Source: VBDM01 sp035280025
GTDB lineage: Bacteria > Pseudomonadota > Gammaproteobacteria > Burkholderiales > SG8-39
DNA length: 15,657 bases
NCBI GenBank assembly: GCA_035280025.1
Contig: DATEGT010000076.1
Coordinates: 1 to 15,657 of the forward strand
Direction: 5' to 3'
Each line of letters opens with the position of its first letter. Position 1 is the stretch's first letter. Below, one piece after another: positions 6,579 through 13,163 of the stretch. A program made the position numbers and the translations under genes. The notes beneath the pieces were generated by a model that ran no database searches, was not told the origin of the DNA, and saw only the letters and a program-made list of their open reading frames with translations.

Positions 6579-6608
6579 TTTATACCCTATCCGGGCGGAA
6601 CGCGAAAA
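6579..6608 (-). promoter_or_regulatory. Probable promoter of the DUF72-DUF2914 unit
   Basis: On the minus strand, TATAAA (6584-6579, in GGTATAAAT) is a good -10, about 30 nt before the DUF72 ATG. At 18 bp upstream lies TTTTCG (6608-6603), a poor -35 that is also the T-run of the preceding terminator. The -10 is more convincing than the -35, so an activator may be needed. Confidence 0.45.
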
Positions 6609-6638
6609 CGCGGGCGACGGCTCGAAGCCGTCGCCCGC
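6605..6638 (-). terminator. Hairpin terminator after doxX
   Basis: GCGGGCGACGGC (6610-6621) and GCCGTCGCCCGC (6627-6638) form a perfect 12-bp stem with a 5-nt TCGAA loop (13 bp if the outer loop pair closes). On the minus strand it is followed by GTTTTCG. It lies about 55 nt after the doxX stop and just before the DUF72 promoter. The stem is very strong but the U-run is short (four), so it is a likely though not classic intrinsic terminator. Confidence 0.7.
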
Positions 6639-6692
6639 AACCTCCCCGCTGCCCGGGGTACCGGCGCGCAGCGGCCCGTCAAGCTCCCGCTC

Positions 6693-7166
6693 TCACGCGG
6701 CCTGCGGCCTTCCGGTCACGGCGGGCTTGGCCGATCCCGCGTACACGGTCTTGAACTCGTGCAGCGCGATCGCGAGGCAGGTGACCGCCCAGAACACCGG
6801 GTACTCGATCCCGCCCTTGTTCCACACCCAGCCGACGCCCCTCGCGGTGAGCAGCGCCCACGCGGCGATGCCGAGCACCGCCGCCGCGCCCAGGGCCGCG
6901 TAGCGGGTGCAGACGCCGAGGATCAGGCAGATCCCGGAGAGCGCCTCGGCGCACGCCGCGATCCAGACCCAGACTTCGCCGGGCGCCATTCCCGCCTTCT
7001 CGAAGAACTGCACCGTCGGAGCGGAGAGCGTCATCCATTCCGCGAACTTGCCCGCGACGTGCGGGAACATGAGTGCTCCCGCCATGATGCGCAGGATATT
7101 CCACTCGTTCGTGAGATCGAAATTCTTCGCGCGGACCGTGAAGTCTTCGCTGCGGAGGCCGAGCAT
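6693..7166 (-). CDS. DoxX-family membrane protein
   Basis: 157 residues. Four hydrophobic segments can be seen at about 24-40, 64-84, 88-106 and 122-138, the usual DoxX four-helix plan. The first carries LRIMAGALMFPHVAGKF and the last is preceded by GVGWVWNKGGIEYPVFWAV. Relatives are small quinol-linked or sulfur-metabolism subunits or unassigned membrane proteins, so the exact role is open. The start at 7166 is chosen because AAAGGAG lies 7 nt upstream; an in-frame ATG 33 nt further up would place the ribosome site inside the gene. The gene stands alone, and an FNR-type box lies upstream at a spacing that suits activation at low oxygen. Confidence 0.88.
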   Translation of the reverse strand: MLGLRSEDFTVRAKNFDLTNEWNILRIMAGALMFPHVAGKFAEWMTLSAPTVQFFEKAGMAPGEVWVWIAACAEALSGICLILGVCTRYAALGAAAVLGIAAWALLTARGVGWVWNKGGIEYPVFWAVTCLAIALHEFKTVYAGSAKPAVTGRPQAA

Positions 7167-7173
7167 GGCATTT

Positions 7174-7180
7174 CTCCTTT
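7174..7180 (-). promoter_or_regulatory. Ribosome binding site deciding the doxX start
   Basis: AAAGGAG on the minus strand, 7 nt before the ATG at 7166. It is a near-perfect Shine-Dalgarno and rules out the upstream in-frame ATG at 7199. Confidence 0.85.
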
Positions 7181-7225
7181 GTCGTTGGTTGCGGTTCAAT
7201 GTTGAGCCCGTGGCCGCCGCCGGGT

Positions 7226-7239
7226 TTGACGCAGGTCAA
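7226..7239. promoter_or_regulatory. FNR/CRP-family type operator in the doxX-ligD spacer
   Basis: TTGAC-GCAG-GTCAA is a perfect 5-4-5 inverted repeat. It matches the TTGAT-N4-ATCAA layout of FNR/Anr/Dnr sites with C/G at the fifth position, a variant known in proteobacteria. Its centre is 7232.5. A class II position (-41.5) would put a minus-strand start near 7191, about 25 nt before the doxX ATG, with AACATT (7203-7198) as a poor -10. Relative to a ligD start near 7320 it would be at about -88. I therefore assign it mainly to doxX. Confidence 0.6.
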
Positions 7240-7249
7240 GCGCGCCGCG

Positions 7250-7263
7250 TAGGAATATTCCTA
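7250..7263. promoter_or_regulatory. Perfect 14-bp palindrome in the doxX-ligD spacer
   Basis: TAGGAATATTCCTA is fully self-complementary and strikingly A/T-rich in a 70% GC setting. Its centre is 24 bp from the centre of the FNR-type repeat and about 57 bp before the predicted ligD -10. It looks like a dimeric repressor or activator site. I do not recognise the regulator. Confidence 0.5.
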
Positions 7264-7283
7264 TTCGAGCCTGCATCCCCCGC

Positions 7284-7313
7284 TTGGACGGGCCGCCGTT
7301 CTCCCCATAGAAT
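7284..7313 (+). promoter_or_regulatory. Candidate ligD promoter
   Basis: TTGGAC (7284-7289) and TAGAAT (7308-7313) are 18 bp apart. The -10 is good (5 of 6) and the -35 weak. A start 6-7 nt after the -10 would be 7319-7320, right at the ligD ATG (7321), and there is no Shine-Dalgarno in the preceding bases. This points to a leaderless or near-leaderless message. Confidence 0.45.
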
Positions 7314-7320
7314 CGGCCAC

Positions 7321-10083
7321 ATGCCCAAAGCCAAGCGCGCCGTGCTGGCCGATCCGTCGGCGGCGGCCAGGCTGCTCGACGAGTACTCGAAGAAGCGCGC
7401 CTTCGACGCGACGCCCGAGCCCGCGCCCGCCCCCGCTCCCGGAACGGGCCTCCTCCTTTTCGTGGTGCAGAAGCACTCGGCGCGCCAGCTGCACTACGAC
7501 TTCAGGCTGGAATGCGACGGCGTGCTCAAATCCTGGGCCGTGCCCCGGGGCCCTTCTCTCAACCCCGCCGACAAGCGCCTCGCGGTCATGACCGAGGACC
7601 ACCCGTACGAATACGCCTCGTTCGAGGGTGTGATTCCCCCGAAGCAATACGGCGCCGGCGAGGTGATCGTGTGGGACTGCGGCCCGTATACGCCCGACGA
7701 GGACCGCAAGGGGCACTGGTACCACGACCGCGCGCACGCCGAGCGCCTCGTCAGGGAGGGCATCGCCGCGGGCAAGCTGAGCGTCACGCTGCGCGGCGCC
7801 AAGCTCAAAGGCTCCTTCGCGCTCGTCCGCACCGCCAGGAGCCCCAAGGACTGGCTGCTGATCAAGCACAAGGACCGCTTCGCCGGCGAGACCGACGTCA
7901 CCGGAAAGGATCACTCGGTCCTGTCCGGCCTCATGGTCGAGAACCTCAAGGCCCTGCCGGTGCGGCGCATGCCCGCGTCGCAGCTCGTCCTCTCCGGGAA
8001 ACCCGAGGCGCTGCCGGCGAAGCTGCTGCCCATGCTCGCCGAGTCGCGCGACGGCGTCTTCGCGGGGGCGGGATGGATGTGGGAGCCCAAGCTCGACGGC
8101 TACCGCGTGCTCGCCTTCGTGGACGACAAGGAGGTGAAGCTGCGCTCGCGCCGCGGCCTGGATCTCACCGCGTCCTTCCCGAAGCTCGCGCAGGAGCTGG
8201 CGCAGCAGCAGGTGAAAGGCATAGTACTGGACGGCGAGATCGTCGCCTTCGGCGCGGACGGGCGTCCGTCGTTCGCCGCGCTGCAGGAGCGCGCGCAGCT
8301 CAAGACCGAGCGCGAGATCGCCGCGGCCGACCGCGCGACGCCGACGGTGCTCTTCTGCTTCGATCTGCTGCACTTCGCCGGTTTCGACGTGCGCTTGTCG
8401 CCCTATTCCGAGCGCCGGCGCTGGCTCGAGCAGTGCCTGCTGCCCTCGCCCCACGTGCAGCTCGTGCACGCCGAGGAGAGCGGCGAGGAGCTGTACCAGG
8501 CGGCGCTCGCGAGCGGCTTCGAGGGCGTCATCGCCAAGCGCAGGGACAGCCGCTACGAGGCCGGCAAGCGCTCGCAGGCCTGGCTCAAGATCAAGCCGGT
8601 GAAGAGCGCCGAGTTCGTCGTCGGCGGATTCACCAAGGGGAAGGGATCGCGCGGGGCGCTGGGCGCCTTGCTTCTCGGGTACTGGGACGACGGCAAGCTG
8701 CACTACTGCGGCCACGTCGGCTCGGGATTCGACGAGCGCAGCCTCGCCCAGGTGAAGACGCGGGTGGAGAAGCTCGCATCCGACGCGCGCCCGTTCGCCG
8801 AGCAGCCCGAGCTCAACGGGCCCACGACCTGGGTGAAGCCGCAACTCGTCGCCGAGGTCGAGTTCCAGCAGTGGACCCCCGACGGGTTGCTGCGCGCGCC
8901 GGTGTTCCTGCGGCTGCGCGACGACGTCGACGCGAAATCGGTTCGTAAACGCGACCCGAGCACTGTCTCAAACGAGCGTCCGGTCGCGGACGCCGCGCCG
9001 AGCTCGGGCAACAGCGAGATCGACGCCGTGCTGCGCCAGCTCGACAACAAGAAGACGGCGGTCACCATCGCGGTCGGGAAACACACGCTCAAGCTCACCC
9101 ATCTCGACCGGGTCTACTGGCCCGCCGACGAGGCGCTGAAGCAGGGAGCGATCACCAAGCGCGACCTGCTGCGCTACTTCGCGAAGGTGTCGCCCTTCAT
9201 GCTCACCCACCTCGCCGACCGGCCGCTCACCATGATCCGCATGCCCGAGGGCATCGGCGGCGAGCGCTTCTACCAGAAGCACTGGGATCCGGAGCTGCCG
9301 CCGTTCGCGAAGAAGATCACGATCTTCTCCGAGCACAAGGACGAGCGCCACGACTACCTGCTGTGCGAGAACCTCGCGACCCTCTTGTGGCTCGCGCAGT
9401 CGGGAACGCTCGAGTTCCACGTGTGGCACTCGCGCGCGAAGCCGGGCCCCGACGCGGCGACGCAGAGCACCGACACCTCCTCCTCGCTCGCGGGCCTCGA
9501 GGGCTCGATCCTCAACTATCCGGACTACGTGGTGTTCGACATCGACCCCTACATCTACTCGGGCAAGGAGAAGCCGGGCGACGAGCCCGAGCTGAACACC
9601 GTCGCCTTCGAGAAGGGCAAGGAGGTCGCGTTCGCGCTGCGCGAGCTGCTCGCCGGGATGGGCCTGGAAGCGGTGGTGAAGACCTCCGGCAAGACCGGCC
9701 TGCACGTGTTCGTCCCGATCGAGCGCACGCTCGACTTCGACGCGGCGCGCAAGGTGAGCGAGACGGTCGGCCGGCACCTGGTGCGGCTGCGCCCGAAGGA
9801 AGTCACAGTGGAATGGAGCGTGCCCAAGCGCACCGGCAAGATCTTCATGGACTACAACATGAACGTGCGCGGGAAAACGCTCAACTCCGCCTACTCGCCG
9901 CGCGGCGCGCCGGGCGCGCCGGTGTCCATGCCGCTCACCTGGGAGGAGCTCGCCCGGGCGCATCCGCTCGACTTCCGCATCACGAACGCGCCCGAGCGCC
10001 TCGCGCAGACCGGCGACCGCTGGAAGGACGCCCTCGCGGGCAAGCAAAGCCTGGAACGTGCGCTCGGGCGCGCGAAGGCGTAG
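7321..10083 (+). CDS. ligD: DNA ligase D, phosphoesterase-ligase-polymerase (NHEJ)
   Basis: 920 residues, full length, with three domains in the order found in Pseudomonas LigD. The 3'-phosphoesterase (about 45-190) has H52, H58, D60, R62 and H94/Y98 in place. The ATP-dependent ligase (about 230-540) has the adenylated lysine in KLDG (K257), DGEIVAF (304-310), EGVIAKR (401-407) and WLKIKP (421-426). The primase-like polymerase (about 570-900) has FDIDP with D740/D742, TSGKTGLHVF (788-797) and D844 in GKIFMDYN. All catalytic sites look intact. The enzyme trims, fills and seals double-strand breaks with Ku. The frame is open well upstream of 7321, but that part is antisense to doxX and not LigD-like. 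Start MPKAK... and the DEYSKKRAFDATPEP block fit the family. It is divergent from doxX and 36 nt before ku. Confidence 0.97.
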   Translation: MPKAKRAVLADPSAAARLLDEYSKKRAFDATPEPAPAPAPGTGLLLFVVQKHSARQLHYDFRLECDGVLKSWAVPRGPSLNPADKRLAVMTEDHPYEYASFEGVIPPKQYGAGEVIVWDCGPYTPDEDRKGHWYHDRAHAERLVREGIAAGKLSVTLRGAKLKGSFALVRTARSPKDWLLIKHKDRFAGETDVTGKDHSVLSGLMVENLKALPVRRMPASQLVLSGKPEALPAKLLPMLAESRDGVFAGAGWMWEPKLDGYRVLAFVDDKEVKLRSRRGLDLTASFPKLAQELAQQQVKGIVLDGEIVAFGADGRPSFAALQERAQLKTEREIAAADRATPTVLFCFDLLHFAGFDVRLSPYSERRRWLEQCLLPSPHVQLVHAEESGEELYQAALASGFEGVIAKRRDSRYEAGKRSQAWLKIKPVKSAEFVVGGFTKGKGSRGALGALLLGYWDDGKLHYCGHVGSGFDERSLAQVKTRVEKLASDARPFAEQPELNGPTTWVKPQLVAEVEFQQWTPDGLLRAPVFLRLRDDVDAKSVRKRDPSTVSNERPVADAAPSSGNSEIDAVLRQLDNKKTAVTIAVGKHTLKLTHLDRVYWPADEALKQGAITKRDLLRYFAKVSPFMLTHLADRPLTMIRMPEGIGGERFYQKHWDPELPPFAKKITIFSEHKDERHDYLLCENLATLLWLAQSGTLEFHVWHSRAKPGPDAATQSTDTSSSLAGLEGSILNYPDYVVFDIDPYIYSGKEKPGDEPELNTVAFEKGKEVAFALRELLAGMGLEAVVKTSGKTGLHVFVPIERTLDFDAARKVSETVGRHLVRLRPKEVTVEWSVPKRTGKIFMDYNMNVRGKTLNSAYSPRGAPGAPVSMPLTWEELARAHPLDFRITNAPERLAQTGDRWKDALAGKQSLERALGRAKA

Positions 10084-10119
10084 AATCCCCGCCCCAAGAA
10101 GGACTTAACGGGGGTAAGC
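10081..10119 (+). promoter_or_regulatory. ligD-ku spacer with a possible internal -10 and weak RBS
   Basis: TAGAAT (10081-10086) overlaps the ligD stop codon and resembles a -10, but I see no -35 at 16-18 bp. GGGGG about 6 nt before the ku ATG is the only purine-rich ribosome site. ku is most simply read from the ligD transcript, with a possible minor internal start. Confidence 0.3.
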
Positions 10120-10989
10120 ATGGCCGCACGACCGATCGCCACCCTGACCGTCTCGTTCGGGCTGGTGTCCATTCCGGTGAAGCTCTACTCGGCGACCGAG
10201 GCGAGCCGCGCGATCTCGTTCAACCTGCTGCACAAGGGCTGCGGCTCGCGCCTGAAGCAGCAGTACCTGTGCGTGAAGGAAGACGTCGTCGTGCCGCGCG
10301 AGGACATGGTCAAGGGCTACGAGTTCGAAAAGGACCAGTACGTGATGTTCACGCCCGAGGAGCTGAAGCTGCTCGAGGAGGCGGGAACGCACACCGCCGA
10401 CATCGCTGAGTTCGTGCCGGTCGAATCGATCGATCCGGTGTACTTCGACAAGGCCTACTACCTCTCGCCCGACAAGGGCGGGGCGAAGCCGTACGCGCTT
10501 CTCGCCCGCGCCTTGCGCGAATCGAAGCGCTGCGCGCTCGGACGCTGGGCGGCGCGCGGCAAGCAGTACATCGTGATGATCCGCCCTGTCGACGATGGCC
10601 TCGTCATGCAGCAGCTGCTCTACGCGGGCGAGGTGCGATCGATCAAGGAGCTGGAGATCCCGGACACCGAGGTCAAGGATGCCGAGCTCAAGCTCGCGCA
10701 GCAGCTGATCGAGCAGCAGGCCTCCGACAAGTTCGATCCGACGACCTACACCGACGAGGTGCGCGAGCGCGTCGAGGCCGCGGTGCAGAAGAAAGTCGAG
10801 GGCCAGGAGATCACCATGGTCGACGCCCCCGAAGGCGGCGCCGAGGTCATCGACCTGATGGAAGCGCTGCGCGCCAGCCTGGGGAAGAAGGCGCCGGCCC
10901 CCGCGAAGGCGGCGGAATCCGAAGCGCGCAAGGCGCCGAGGCGCGCGCAGCAGGCGGAAGCCGCGCCCAAGAAGGCGGCCAAGAGATAG
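10120..10989 (+). CDS. ku: Ku protein (bacterial NHEJ)
   Basis: 289 residues, of which about 255 form the bacterial Ku core: a homodimeric ring that threads onto DNA ends and recruits LigD. Diagnostic pieces are the start MAARPIATLTVSFGLVSIPVKLYSA, ISFNLLHKGCGSRLKQ (32-47), VKGYEFEKDQYVMFTPEEL (64-82), the bridge region around 130-170, and the YTDEVRERVEAAVQKKVEGQ helix (210-229). After about 255 comes a Lys/Arg/Ala tail (APAKAAESEARKAPRRAQQA... to KKAAKR). Such basic tails in other Ku proteins bind DNA and affect threading and LigD stimulation. It directly follows ligD, so a complete two-component NHEJ system is present. The last codons overlap the possible ATA start of the next gene. Confidence 0.97.
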   Translation: MAARPIATLTVSFGLVSIPVKLYSATEASRAISFNLLHKGCGSRLKQQYLCVKEDVVVPREDMVKGYEFEKDQYVMFTPEELKLLEEAGTHTADIAEFVPVESIDPVYFDKAYYLSPDKGGAKPYALLARALRESKRCALGRWAARGKQYIVMIRPVDDGLVMQQLLYAGEVRSIKELEIPDTEVKDAELKLAQQLIEQQASDKFDPTTYTDEVRERVEAAVQKKVEGQEITMVDAPEGGAEVIDLMEALRASLGKKAPAPAKAAESEARKAPRRAQQAEAAPKKAAKR

Positions 10990-11825
10990 CACCCGCCGCC
11001 GACACCACCGCAACGCAGCACTACGGCGTCCGCGACGTCGAGCGGCTCCTTCGCCTTCCCCGCAGCACCATCCAGAGCCTCGTCGACGCCGGCTTCGTCA
11101 CGCCCGGGCGCGGACCGCGAAAGTCGTGGCGGTTCTCGTTCCGCGACCTGATCGTGCTGCGCACCGCGCAGGCGCTCGCCTCGGCGAAGATCCCGCCGCG
11201 GCGCATTACCCGCTCGCTCAAGGCGCTGCGCCGCCGCCTTCCCGAGGCGATGCCGCTCTCCGGCCTGTCGATCGAGGCCCTGGGCGACCGCGTCGTCGTG
11301 AAGGAAGGCGCGCGCCGCTGGCGCGCCGAAACCGGCCAGTACGTTCTCGATTTCGACGGCGACCCGGCGGGCGGAGCGCTCAGCGTGATCGCGCGCGGCG
11401 CCCCGGCGCAGAGCGCCGAAGGCTGGTTCGAGCGCGGATGCAATCTGGAGCACGGCGACCCCGCGGCCGCGCGCGAGGCCTACGAGCGGGCGCTGCAGGC
11501 CGATCCGGGGCACGCCGGGGCGCACCTCAACCTCGGCCGTCTGCTGCACGAGACCGGACGCCTCGCCGAGGGCGAGCGCGTCTACCGCCGGGCGATACTC
11601 GCCTGCGGCGGCGAGCCCCTGCTGCTGTACAACCTGGGGGTCCTGCTGGAGGACATGGGCCGCAAGAGCGCCGCGATGGACGCGTACGAGGGGGCGCTGC
11701 ACCGGGATCCGCGCTTCGCCGACTGCCACTACAACCTCGCGCTCCTGTGCAGGTCGCTCGGCCGGCCCAAACAGGCGCTGAAGCACATGGCCCAGTACCG
11801 CAGGCTGGTGAAGCCGCAGCGATGA
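10986..11825 (+). CDS. MerR-like HTH + TPR fusion protein, start codon unclear
   Basis: The frame encodes a MerR-type winged-helix head, HYGVRDVERLLRLPRSTIQS... with WRFSFRDLIVLRTAQALA. Relative to an assumed ATA start this is about residues 12-80. A linker follows, then three to four tetratricopeptide units at about 145-275 (for example GDPAAAREAYERALQADPGHAGAHLNLGRLL). No ATG, GTG or TTG exists in frame before the HTH; the first is a GTG at 11154, which would delete most of the DNA-binding domain. I set the start at ATA (10986-10988), inside the ku stop AGATAG, giving 279 residues, but this is a guess. A sequence error, a rare start or a broken gene are alternatives. The stop overlaps the next ATG (ATGA). 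TPRs mediate protein contacts; the partner and target DNA are unknown. Confidence 0.7.
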   Translation: MAPAADTTATQHYGVRDVERLLRLPRSTIQSLVDAGFVTPGRGPRKSWRFSFRDLIVLRTAQALASAKIPPRRITRSLKALRRRLPEAMPLSGLSIEALGDRVVVKEGARRWRAETGQYVLDFDGDPAGGALSVIARGAPAQSAEGWFERGCNLEHGDPAAAREAYERALQADPGHAGAHLNLGRLLHETGRLAEGERVYRRAILACGGEPLLLYNLGVLLEDMGRKSAAMDAYEGALHRDPRFADCHYNLALLCRSLGRPKQALKHMAQYRRLVKPQR

Positions 11826-12598
11826 GGATCCTCGCCGCAGCGGCCCTGCTCGCGGCCGCCTCCGCCGCGCTCGCCCAGAGCGGATCGGCGCGCCTGTCCA
11901 CCCGGCCCGGCCTGGAGATCGGCGGTCAGATCGCGTCCTACGACTACAAGGAGCCCGGCCTCGCCGAGCTCGAGGGGAGCCGGCTGGGCTTCGTCGGCGC
12001 ATGGACTTCCACGATCGGCGCGGGCGTCTTCGCGAGAATCGATGCGCGGGCCTCGTACGGCTCGCTCGACTATCGCGGCTCCGGGTCGATGAGCGGCGTC
12101 CCCGACCTGATCCTGGAGACCCGGGCGGTCGCCGGGTTCGATTGGGACCTGGGCGGCGCAACGCTCTCTCCCTACGCGGGCCTGGGCTACCGCTACCTGT
12201 ACGACGACCTCAACGGCTACTCCTCGACGGGCGCAGCGGGGTACCGGCGCTATTCGAACTACCTGTACGCCCCGATCGGCCTGACGCTGCGGTTCGCTCT
12301 GAGCGCCGACTGGGTGCTCGCTCCGACCGCGGAGCTGGACGTGTTCCTCCGGGGGAAGCAGAAGTCCATGCTCAGCGACGCCAATTCCGCCTTCAGCAAC
12401 GTGACCAACACGCAGGACCACGGCACGGGGTACCGGCTCTATCTCATGTTCGAGAGGGACCGCCTGGCGGTCGGCCCCTACCTGCACTACTGGCACATCC
12501 AGGACTCCGACGTGCAGCCGATCGGAGGAGGCCAGCTCGGCCTGGAGCCCGAGAACTTCACCCGCGAGTACGGACTGGAGCTGCGCTACCGGTTCTAG
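11822..12598 (+). CDS. Outer-membrane beta-barrel protein
   Basis: 258 residues from the ATG at 11822, which overlaps the HTH-TPR stop as ATGA. A clean signal peptide (MRILAAAALLAAASAALA, cleavage near 18/19) is followed by alternating amphipathic strands: GLEIGGQIASYDYKE, SRLGFVGAWTSTIG, AGVFARIDARASYGSLDYRG and ETRAVAGFDWDLG among others. Gly and Tyr are frequent. The chain ends ...YGLELRYRF, with the C-terminal Phe that the BAM complex recognises. The size suggests an 8-12 stranded barrel. I see no lipobox and no OmpA-type peptidoglycan domain. The function is unknown: a small porin-like or structural barrel. Its place in a cluster with ligD and ku is odd for an envelope protein. Its TAG overlaps the opposite gene's stop by CTAG. 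Confidence 0.8.
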   Translation: MRILAAAALLAAASAALAQSGSARLSTRPGLEIGGQIASYDYKEPGLAELEGSRLGFVGAWTSTIGAGVFARIDARASYGSLDYRGSGSMSGVPDLILETRAVAGFDWDLGGATLSPYAGLGYRYLYDDLNGYSSTGAAGYRRYSNYLYAPIGLTLRFALSADWVLAPTAELDVFLRGKQKSMLSDANSAFSNVTNTQDHGTGYRLYLMFERDRLAVGPYLHYWHIQDSDVQPIGGGQLGLEPENFTREYGLELRYRF

Positions 12599-13161
12599 CG
12601 GCGGGCGCTCCACTCGCCGCCGAGGATCTTCTCCGCCCAGAAGAGTCCGGCGACGGTCTTCGAGTCGGTGATCCTCCCCTCGCGCACCCAGGCGAGCGCC
12701 GCCTCGAGCGGCAGCGTGAACACCTCGAGGAACTCCTCGTCGTCGAGCTTCGCCTGCTCGTGCTTCAGGCCCGTGGCGAGGTAGATCTCGATGTGCTCGT
12801 CCGAGTAGGCGATCGCGATGTTGATGGTCGCGACGTGCGTCCACTCGGCCGCGGTGTAGCCCGTCTCCTCGCGCAGCTCGCGCTTGGCGGTCGCGAGCGG
12901 ATCCTCGCCCGGGTCGATCTTGCCCGCGGGGATCTCGATCATGTCCCGGCCCAGCGGGTAGCGGAACTGCCGCTCCATCACCAGCTCGCCCGCGTCGGTG
13001 ACCGCGAGCACGGCGACCGCGCCGGGGTGAACGATGTATTCGCGCTCCGCGGACGCGCCGTCGGGGAGGCGAACGGTGTCGCTGCGGACCTTCAGGAGCT
13101 TGCCGTCGTAGACCAGCGTGCTGGACAGCCGGTGCTCGCGCAGGTCTTTCCCGGCCGCCAC
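12595..13161 (-). CDS. nudF: Nudix hydrolase, ADP-ribose pyrophosphatase-like
   Basis: 188 residues from a GTG at 13159-13161, 2 nt after the nuoN stop. A perfect Nudix box G-x5-E-x7-REL-x-EE-x-G-Y lies at 80-102 (GKIDPGE ... RELREETGY). The N-terminal strands (STLVYDGKLLKVRSDTVRLPDG) and the REYIVHPGAVAVLAV and FRYPLGRDMIEIPAG blocks are those of the ADP-ribose pyrophosphatase branch. This branch splits ADP-ribose into AMP and ribose-5-phosphate with Mg2+ held by the box glutamates. The tail FLEVFTLPLEAALAWVREGRITDSKT is also typical. The open frame continues across nuoN but is not similar to anything there. It is likely co-transcribed with the nuo operon. The ADPR substrate is inferred from the subfamily; the gene symbol is my best match. 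Confidence 0.88.
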   Translation of the reverse strand: MAAGKDLREHRLSSTLVYDGKLLKVRSDTVRLPDGASAEREYIVHPGAVAVLAVTDAGELVMERQFRYPLGRDMIEIPAGKIDPGEDPLATAKRELREETGYTAAEWTHVATINIAIAYSDEHIEIYLATGLKHEQAKLDDEEFLEVFTLPLEAALAWVREGRITDSKTVAGLFWAEKILGGEWSARR

Positions 13162-13163
13162 GG

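Noticed and set aside
6586..6595. 10-mer CCTATCCGGG shared by the DUF72 and yqjD upstream regions (minus 3857-3848)
   Set aside because: It lies in different orientation and distance relative to the two starts. A single 10-mer match near weak promoters is not enough to claim a shared operator.
6907..7320. N-terminal extension of LigD from an ATG at 6907
   Set aside because: This stretch is antisense to doxX and has no LigD similarity. The family N-terminus fits the ATG at 7321.
7261..8844. 527-codon open frame antisense to ligD
   Set aside because: Shadow of the strong ligD frame, caused by high GC at third positions.
10957..10989. -1 frameshift fusing Ku to the HTH-TPR frame
   Set aside because: I see no slippery heptamer of the X-XXY-YYZ type in the lysine-rich end of ku; kept only as one option in the start-codon finding.
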